From Pseudomonadota bacterium (GTDB lineage Bacteria > Desulfobacterota > Desulfobacteria > Desulfobacterales > Desulfosarcinaceae), in NCBI GenBank assembly GCA_023435265.1, contig JAEYRZ010000055.1, forward strand, positions 1 to 27,512: DNA of 27,512 nt. Direction: 5' to 3'. This document shows, piece after piece, positions 22,662-27,512 of this stretch. The notes beneath the pieces are model-generated. The model had not been told where the DNA came from. It did no database searches and was given only the letters and a program-made list of their open reading frames with translations. The translations under genes were made by a program, and so were the position numbers. Each line of letters starts with the position of its first letter. The stretch's first letter is position 1.

Positions 22662-23387
22662 TCAGAATTTCAGATACACCGTCTGGGCGATGTCGCTGTC
22701 CTTCTGCTTGAGCTGCAGACGCATCTGCCGGGCCGATTTGGCTTCGCCCGGGAAGAAAATCACGCCGTGGGCCAGGTCGCCCGGCTGAATGGCCTTGTTT
22801 TCGAGCGACTTTTCGCGCAGGTCCTTCGTGATGGCCGAACGGGCATCGTTGCCCAGCCCGCCCCGGGTGCCGCCGATCACGGCGCCGCCGGCCGCGCCCA
22901 CCGCGGCCCCTTTGCCGATGGCGCTGCCCACATCTTCGCCGGTCACGATGCCGATGGCCGCGCCGAGAATGCTTCCGGCCGCTGCGCCGAGAAAGCCGCC
23001 GTAGGCGCCTTCTTTGAAGATCTGTTTGGTCTGGGCGTACTTGGTGGCGCGCTCATAGGCGAAGCGGTCGGTCAGAATGGGCCACAGGTTGCCCTCATTA
23101 TCTTCGAGGAAGGTCTGGGCCGGGTTGATCGTGAGCGGTGTGCTGCCCCGGTTGTCGAAAACCACCTGCACCGGCAGCATGCCGGCGCCGCGGATGTCGA
23201 AGCCGAAGGCCTCCTTGGCGGCCTGCGGGTCGGCGAAAGCCTGGGCGCCCACCTGGGTGTCGAAGGCTTCCACGGTGTTCTGGTAGGTTTCCGGCGTCTT
23301 GAAGGCCAGAGGCCGGGCTTTGTAAGTGGTTCCGCAGCCGGTCAGCACCAAGGCCAGCAGCAGGAGTGCTCCGAATGCACGCTTCAT
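22662..23387 (-). CDS. Glycine-zipper lipoprotein
   Basis: A 241-residue envelope lipoprotein of unknown function. The signal peptide MKRAFGALLLLALVLTGC ends in lipobox LTGC. A middle segment (GFLGAAAGSILGAAIGIV, then GKGAAVGAAGGAVIGG) has the repeated small-residue pattern of glycine-zipper domains that insert in or span the outer membrane. The flanking parts are soluble: VQVVFDNRGSTPLTINPAQTF resembles a small beta domain, and the C-terminus reads IFFPGEAKSARQMRLQL. An AAGGAG Shine-Dalgarno fixes ATG 23387. It is a single gene with no operon partner visible. Confidence 0.82.
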   Translation of the reverse strand: MKRAFGALLLLALVLTGCGTTYKARPLAFKTPETYQNTVEAFDTQVGAQAFADPQAAKEAFGFDIRGAGMLPVQVVFDNRGSTPLTINPAQTFLEDNEGNLWPILTDRFAYERATKYAQTKQIFKEGAYGGFLGAAAGSILGAAIGIVTGEDVGSAIGKGAAVGAAGGAVIGGTRGGLGNDARSAITKDLREKSLENKAIQPGDLAHGVIFFPGEAKSARQMRLQLKQKDSDIAQTVYLKF

Positions 23388-23533
23388 GGCTCGTTCTCCT
23401 TTCGGCAGCCGGGCGGCCGCCGAATTCGATTTTATCGCTCTGAAAAGCGCACTACAGGATACTGTAATCGCTGGGCGGTAGAAAAACAAGATTTCGAAAC
23501 GCGGGTACGCTGCCTTCATGCGCGAGGGCGGTC

Positions 23534-23899
23534 TCAGCGCTCGAGCGCGTTCCAGTCGACGGCGGCCAGCGCGCGGTTGAAATCTTCGACAGCCGTTTCC
23601 AGACGCCGCAGGGCGGCGGGTGCCTCGCTGCCGCCGCGGTCGGCTTGGCCGATGCTTTCCAGGTCCAGGAAGGCGGCCGCCATCGCCTTGGCGCCCAGGT
23701 TGGCGGCCGCACCTTTGAGCTGATGCGCCTGCCGGCCTGCATCGGCCAGCCGATCCTCGCGAACGGCGGCCGCAATGACGGCAATGAAGCCCGGCAGTGT
23801 GGTTTTAAATTCGATTGCCATCCTTTTCAGGAAGCCGGCATCACCCATGGCGCGGTGCAAGGCCTCGACTACATCGAAAGCGCTGCGGTCATCGTTCAT
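23534..23899 (-). CDS. Stand-alone histidine phosphotransfer (Hpt) domain protein
   Basis: A 121-residue four-helix Hpt protein that would relay phosphate between response-regulator receiver domains in a multistep phosphorelay. The phosphorylation site is H59 in AHQLKGAAANLG, the canonical HxLKGxAxxxG motif. A strong GGGAGGGAG Shine-Dalgarno fixes ATG 23899; an upstream extension to 23992 has no Hpt features. No histidine kinase or response regulator lies in the window, so its partners are encoded elsewhere. It is divergent from hisA with about 200 bases between. Confidence 0.88.
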   Translation of the reverse strand: MNDDRSAFDVVEALHRAMGDAGFLKRMAIEFKTTLPGFIAVIAAAVREDRLADAGRQAHQLKGAAANLGAKAMAAAFLDLESIGQADRGGSEAPAALRRLETAVEDFNRALAAVDWNALER

Positions 23900-24105
23900 G
23901 TCACGCTCCCTCCCCATCCCCCGGAGTGCGCGGTGATCTGCATTCGAACACCCGGATCTTACTTGATATCGACCGTTCTGGCCGAAGATCAAGCGCGGAA
24001 ATACATCTTGAATGCCATTCGGGCTTGCCCTGCCGGGCGTTTCGCGGCATGATGGCCGGCATGAACGGCGGCGCCCGCGCCTTCAGAACACGAGAAGGAA
24101 CAGCC

Positions 24106-24909
24106 ATGCGCTTCAGGCCCTGCATCGATCTGCACAACGGACGCGTCAAGCAAATCGTCGGCGGTACGCTCTCGGATGAATCCGGGCAGGGGCCGCGCAC
24201 CAATTTCGAAGCCGACCAGCCGGCCGAATGGTTCGCCGCACGTTATCGCCGGGACAGCCTGACCGGCGGACACATCATTCAGCTCGGTCCGGGCAATGAA
24301 GCGGCGGCGCGCGCGGCCCTTTCGGCCTGGCCCGGCGGGATGCAGATCGGCGGCGGCATCAGCGCCGAAAATGCAGGGCGATGGCTCGATGCCGGGGCGC
24401 AGGCGGTGATCGTCACCTCCTGGGTTTTTCACCATGGCACGGTCGACCAGACGCGGCTCGCCGAGCTGACCCGGCGCATCGGGCGCGAGCGGCTGGTCCT
24501 GGATCTGAGCTGCCGGCGCAGGGACGACGGCTACTACATCGTGACCGACCGCTGGCAGACCTTCACCCGGGAGCGCATCCGGCCTGCACTTCTGGACGCC
24601 CTGGCCCGGTACTGCGCTGAGTACCTGATTCATGCCGTGGACGTGGAAGGACTCTGCATGGGCATCGAAGGCGATCTGCTGGAACTCCTCGGGAGCTGGC
24701 AAGGCCTGCCGATCACCTATGCGGGAGGAATCCGCGGTGACGCGGATCTCGATGCGATCGAGCGTCTGGGCGGCGGGCGCATCGATTTCACGGTGGGCAG
24801 CGCGCTGGATATTTTCGGCGGCAGCGGTCTGTGCTATGCGGATCTGGCGCGCCGCTACGGGCCGGGTGGTTCCCGCAAGAAGCCGGATTCCGACGGTTCA
24901 CCAATGTGA
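24106..24909 (+). CDS. hisA: Phosphoribosylformimino-AICAR-P isomerase, eukaryote (HIS6) type
   Basis: Fourth step of histidine synthesis: Amadori isomerisation of ProFAR to PRFAR on a TIM barrel. The 267-residue sequence follows yeast His6 rather than bacterial HisA: CIDLHNGRVKQIVGGTL, TGGHIIQLGPGN, QIGGGI, VIVTSWVF, LVLDLSCRR, WQTFT, LIHAVDVEGLC, YAGGIR and DFTVGSALDIFGG all have close His6 counterparts. The barrel-end aspartates (IDLHNG, HAVDVEG) are present. ATG 24106 follows AGAAGGAA; in-frame ATGs from 24049 add only low-complexity residues. It stands alone, away from any his operon. The family is known mainly from eukaryotes with some bacterial members, so transfer is likely at some depth. 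Confidence 0.9.
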   Translation: MRFRPCIDLHNGRVKQIVGGTLSDESGQGPRTNFEADQPAEWFAARYRRDSLTGGHIIQLGPGNEAAARAALSAWPGGMQIGGGISAENAGRWLDAGAQAVIVTSWVFHHGTVDQTRLAELTRRIGRERLVLDLSCRRRDDGYYIVTDRWQTFTRERIRPALLDALARYCAEYLIHAVDVEGLCMGIEGDLLELLGSWQGLPITYAGGIRGDADLDAIERLGGGRIDFTVGSALDIFGGSGLCYADLARRYGPGGSRKKPDSDGSPM

Positions 24910-25005
24910 ACAGGGTTCTCAAAATTGCACACCCGGAAGAGCGCGGGAATCGCCGCGCGGAATGAGAAACAACGAAAAATCAACACGGGTCGGCGCCACA
25001 TCGCC

Positions 25006-25014
25006 TGGTATAAT
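25006..25014 (+). promoter_or_regulatory. Extended -10 promoter of the OmpA-type lipoprotein
   Basis: TGGTATAAT: a consensus TATAAT with the TGn extension. No matching -35 at 16-18 bases, as is common for extended -10 promoters. It leaves a leader of about 75 bases. Confidence 0.5.
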
Positions 25015-25037
25015 CCCTGCAAAGGCAAACCGGATTT

Positions 25038-25069
25038 CCGCGGCCCGGCCGCAAGGCAGCGGGCCGCGG
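25038..25069 (+). other. GC-rich hairpin in the lipoprotein leader
   Basis: A perfect 10-bp stem (CCGCGGCCCG at 25038-25047, CGGGCCGCGG at 25060-25069) with a 12-base loop, between the promoter and the AAAGGAGG Shine-Dalgarno. No T run follows. It probably stabilises the 5' end of an abundant envelope-protein mRNA. Confidence 0.45.
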
Positions 25070-25095
25070 CCCACTTTCATCAAAGGAGGCTTTGA

Positions 25096-25770
25096 ATGTA
25101 TTCCCGCAGAATTCGTTGGATTGCGTTAACGATGATGACACTCTTCGCCATGACCGCCTGTACCACCGTCAATCCCTATACCCAGGAAAAGCAGGTCAGC
25201 AAGGTCGCCATCGGCACGGGTGTGGGCGCCGCCGGCGGCGCGATCATCGGTGCGCTGACCACCAGCAGCAAACACCGCCAGCGCAATGCCCTGATCGGCG
25301 CCGGCGTGGGCGCCCTTGCGGGGGGCGGCATCGGCTACTACATGGATGTGCAGGAGGCCAAGCTGCGCCAGCGCCTTCAGAATTCGGGCGTCAGCGTGAC
25401 ACGTCAGGGCAACCAGATCATACTGAACATGCCCGGCAACATCACCTTCCCGACCGCATCGGCCGATATCAATTCCGGTTTCTACGATACCCTCAACTCG
25501 GTGACCCTGGTGCTCAAGGAGTATGAGAAAACCACAGTCGACGTGATCGGCCACACCGACAATGTCGGCGGCGATCAGTACAACCAGGACCTGTCCGAGC
25601 GACGCGCGCGCAGCGTGGCCGAATACCTGGCTGGGCAGGGCGTGCTGCCGGCCCGCCTGCTGGTGGCCGGCCGCGGCAAAACCCAACCCATCGCCTCCAA
25701 CGATACCCCGGAAGGCCGCAGCCAGAACCGCCGCGTCGAAATTCAGATTTCGCCGCTGACCGCTCAATAA
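25096..25770 (+). CDS. OmpA-family peptidoglycan-associated lipoprotein (YiaD-like)
   Basis: A 224-residue outer-membrane lipoprotein tethered to the cell wall. The signal ends in lipobox MTAC with Cys22. A glycine-zipper segment follows (GTGVGAAGGAIIGAL and GAGVGALAGGGIGYY, about residues 48-90). The C-terminal OmpA domain (about 110-220) carries the peptidoglycan-binding motif GHTDNVGGDQYNQDLSERRA and closes with SQNRRVEIQI. A strong AAAGGAGG sets the start. It is monocistronic with its own promoter. It is the second glycine-zipper lipoprotein within 3 kb. Confidence 0.92.
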   Translation: MYSRRIRWIALTMMTLFAMTACTTVNPYTQEKQVSKVAIGTGVGAAGGAIIGALTTSSKHRQRNALIGAGVGALAGGGIGYYMDVQEAKLRQRLQNSGVSVTRQGNQIILNMPGNITFPTASADINSGFYDTLNSVTLVLKEYEKTTVDVIGHTDNVGGDQYNQDLSERRARSVAEYLAGQGVLPARLLVAGRGKTQPIASNDTPEGRSQNRRVEIQISPLTAQ

Positions 25771-25781
25771 TTCAAGCTCGA

Positions 25782-25806
25782 TCCGTGAGCGGTTTTCCCT
25801 CACGGA
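25782..25806. terminator. Hairpin after the OmpA-type gene
   Basis: An 8-bp stem (TCCGTGAG at 25782-25789, CTCACGGA at 25799-25806) 12 bases after the stop codon, in the convergent spacer before the LysE gene. No T run on either strand. Confidence 0.35.
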
Positions 25807-25844
25807 GGGCACCGCGCTGGAGCAATTTGTGCGCCCGGTGCGGT

Positions 25845-26474
25845 TCACCCCGCCGGGTCCGTCAGCACCAGCTTGGCGCCCAGCGCAACGAAAATCGATG
25901 CGAAAGCGCGCTGAAGCCAGCGCATGACGCCCGGCGATGAAGCCACACGGCGGCGCAGCGCGTTTGCCGAAACGCCGTAGAGGATGAAGATCGCCAGCGT
26001 CAGGCCCATGAACGCCGCACCCAGAACGGCCATCTGCAGGATGGGCGCGGCGGCGGTCGCGGGTGAGATGAAAAGCGGCAGAAACGCCAGAAAGAAAATC
26101 GACAGTTTCGGGTTGAGGATATTGATCAGGAAGCCCCGCAGCGCGATCCGGCCATGGCCCTCCCGCCGGCTGCCGGCCGCCGGATCGAAATCGAGCACCC
26201 CGGTGGTGCGCCACATCGACCAGGCCAGGTACAGCAGGTAGAGCGCACCGGCATATTTGACCGCCTGGAACGCCAGGGCGCTGGTGTGCAGAATGGCGGA
26301 GAGTCCGAGGACGCTGGCCAGCAGGTGGGGTACGATGCCCGCCGTGCAGCCGCAGGCCGCGGCCAGGCTGGCTTTCCAGCCGGAGAAAAGGCCGGTGGAG
26401 ACCGTATAAATCACGCCGGTTCCCGGCATCAGCACCACCACCAGCGAAGTCACCCAGAATTCCGTGCTGAACAT
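25845..26474 (-). CDS. LysE/RhtB-family amino-acid exporter
   Basis: A 209-residue inner-membrane exporter. About six hydrophobic segments are visible, starting with FWVTSLVVVLMPGTGVIYT, whose PGTG corresponds to the PGP/PGx motif after the first helix in this family. LGLSAILHTSALAFQAVKYAGALYLLYLAW and the family motif GFLINILNPKLSIFFLAFLP follow. The family exports amino acids such as lysine, threonine or homoserine lactones; the substrate here is unknown. An AAAGGAGG Shine-Dalgarno 7 bases upstream fixes ATG 26474. It lies 164 bases after tag on the same strand. Confidence 0.88.
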   Translation of the reverse strand: MFSTEFWVTSLVVVLMPGTGVIYTVSTGLFSGWKASLAAACGCTAGIVPHLLASVLGLSAILHTSALAFQAVKYAGALYLLYLAWSMWRTTGVLDFDPAAGSRREGHGRIALRGFLINILNPKLSIFFLAFLPLFISPATAAAPILQMAVLGAAFMGLTLAIFILYGVSANALRRRVASSPGVMRWLQRAFASIFVALGAKLVLTDPAG

Positions 26475-26638
26475 TTCATTCCTCCTTTCGGCACGCGATC
26501 TTGGGCCGCCGCCGGCGGTGCGGGCGGCGGAATGCGCGCATTCAAGTCAGACCGCGGTTGCGTCGATTGTGCAGTCTACCCTACAGCCGCCGCGCGCCTC
26601 GGTCTTGAACGATTTTGCTGTCGGACGCAGCAATGGGA

Positions 26639-27229
26639 TCACGCCCGGCCGCGCAGTTCGCGATGGCGGAAGCAGTGGATCAGGTGGTCGTTGACCACTC
26701 CGGCGGCCTGCAGGGTCGCGTAGCAGATGGTCGTTCCCACGAAGGCGAAGCCGGCCTGTTTGAGCGCGTGGCTGACGGCATCGGACAGGGGCGTGGCGGC
26801 CGGGATTTCATCCAGGGTCCGCCAGCGGTTGTGAAGGACGCGGCCCCCGGCGAAGGACCAGATGAAGGCGTCGAAGCTGCCGTGCCCTGCCTGGAGTTCG
26901 ATAAACCGCCCGGCATTGCGGACGGCGGCGCCGATTTTGAGGCGGTTGCGGATGACGGCCGGATCCCGGGCCGCTGACTCGATTCGGGCCCGGGACATGT
27001 GGGCCACCTTTTGGGGGTCGAATCCGAAGAAGGTCTTGCGCAAGGCGTCGCGCTTGTGCAGCACGGTGCGCCAGGAAAGGCCGGCCTGGAAGGCGTTGAG
27101 CACGATGAATTCGAACCAGCGCCGGTCGTCGTGAACCGGTACGCCCCACTCTTCATCGTGGTAGCGCCGCATCAGCGGGTCGTCGCCGGGCCAGCCGCAG
27201 CGGGGCTTGCCGTCGGATTCGCCCGGCAT
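26639..27229 (-). CDS. tag: DNA-3-methyladenine glycosylase I
   Basis: Base-excision repair enzyme that removes 3-methyladenine from DNA. The 196-residue length is typical. The zinc-snap ligands C11, H24, H182 and C186 have the same spacing as E. coli Tag (C4, H17, H175, C179). RCGWPGDDPLMRRYHDEEWG and FVGTTICYATLQAAGVVNDH are family hallmarks, with the catalytic-pocket Glu and Trp in the EEWG region. The start codon abuts the stop of the upstream dehydrogenase gene (TGAATG), so the two are probably translated in series. lysE-like 25845-26474 may complete the operon. Confidence 0.93.
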   Translation of the reverse strand: MPGESDGKPRCGWPGDDPLMRRYHDEEWGVPVHDDRRWFEFIVLNAFQAGLSWRTVLHKRDALRKTFFGFDPQKVAHMSRARIESAARDPAVIRNRLKIGAAVRNAGRFIELQAGHGSFDAFIWSFAGGRVLHNRWRTLDEIPAATPLSDAVSHALKQAGFAFVGTTICYATLQAAGVVNDHLIHCFRHRELRGRA

Positions 27230-27512
27230 TCAGTATCCTCGCGCGAAATCGACCGCATAGCGAAGGGGCAGGCCTTCGCTCAGGCGGCGATAGTTGTCGC
27301 AGAAGATCGGCACGACATCTTCGGCAAAACTGCGGGCGGCGTTGTGCGGCGTAATGAAGCAGTTGGGCAGCCCCCACAGCGGATGATCCCCGGGCAGCGG
27401 CTCGGTGGCGAAGACATCCATCACGGCCCCAGAGAGATGGCCGGAATCCAGCGCCGCGACCAGATCCGGCTCCACCACATGCTGGCCGCGCCCGGCGGAG
27501 ACCAGCCCGGCG
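27230..27512 (-). CDS. ghrA: D-isomer-specific 2-hydroxyacid dehydrogenase, GhrA-like, 3' part only
   Basis: Only the C-terminal 93 or so residues lie in the window; the gene continues past 27512. The visible part has GRGQHVVEPDLVAALDSGHL, GAVMDVFATEPLP, the catalytic-site segment ITPHNAA with its His, and the terminal DFARGY. This closely follows E. coli GhrA, a glyoxylate/hydroxypyruvate reductase that ends in RARGY. The catalytic Arg and Rossmann glycine motif lie outside the window. It reads into tag with no gap. Confidence 0.75.
   Translation of the reverse strand, partial: AGLVSAGRGQHVVEPDLVAALDSGHLSGAVMDVFATEPLPGDHPLWGLPNCFITPHNAARSFAEDVVPIFCDNYRRLSEGLPLRYAVDFARGY

Overview
The window is GC-rich, densely packed bacterial chromosome. 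Gene content and protein style point to a Gram-negative member of the Desulfobacterota (former Deltaproteobacteria), most likely near Desulfobacteraceae/Desulfosarcina. The signs are a BamD lipoprotein and other lipoproteins of a Gram-negative envelope, an archaeal/eukaryote-type ProS, a bifunctional Rel with an 'MIRISDI' start, an AbrB-like/ArsM pair typical of anaerobes, and several palindromic intergenic repeats of a kind common in sulfate reducers. This placement is an inference from sequence style, not a search result.

Layout. (1) 1-5092, + strand: a housekeeping run of riboflavin synthesis genes (ribE, ribBA, ribH), nusB, an MBL-fold hydrolase and ispG. Upstream lies a palindromic repeat; no FMN riboswitch is visible. 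(2) 5093-9209: a repeat-filled 358-base gap, then proS and rel. (3) 9248-12184, - strand: rpmB, a second palindromic repeat, bamD, trxA and an EAL-HDOD signalling protein. (4) 12354-14419: a purN-like formyltransferase with about 51 extra residues, then a TraB/PrgY-family membrane protein on the - strand. (5) 14633-18111: an overlapping MoxR/NorQ-type AAA+ ATPase and NorD/CbbO-type VWA protein, with no NO reductase or Rubisco genes in the window. (6) 18171-20117: a metalloid module of a promoter with a perfect palindromic operator, a cysteine-rich AbrB-fold protein, an ArsM methyltransferase, and a convergent cysteine-rich DUF2284 protein. (7) 20319-21861: an intact 1531-bp IS4-superfamily insertion sequence with 14-bp terminal inverted repeats and a 6-bp target duplication. 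(8) 21862-27512: a probably decayed stretch, an unknown 149-residue protein, a glycine-zipper lipoprotein, a stand-alone Hpt protein, a eukaryote (HIS6)-type HisA, an OmpA-type lipoprotein, a LysE exporter, Tag, and the 3' end of a GhrA-like dehydrogenase cut by the window edge.

How the genes work together. The first 9 kb is core metabolism and translation: flavin, isoprenoid precursor, antitermination, tRNA charging and (p)ppGpp control. The second half is more accessory. The most distinctive parts are the palindrome-controlled AbrB-arsM operon, the orphan AAA+/VWA chaperone pair beside it, the HIS6-type HisA outside any his operon, and the cleanly delimited insertion sequence. I found no CRISPR array, rRNA, tRNA, phage module or obvious defence system.
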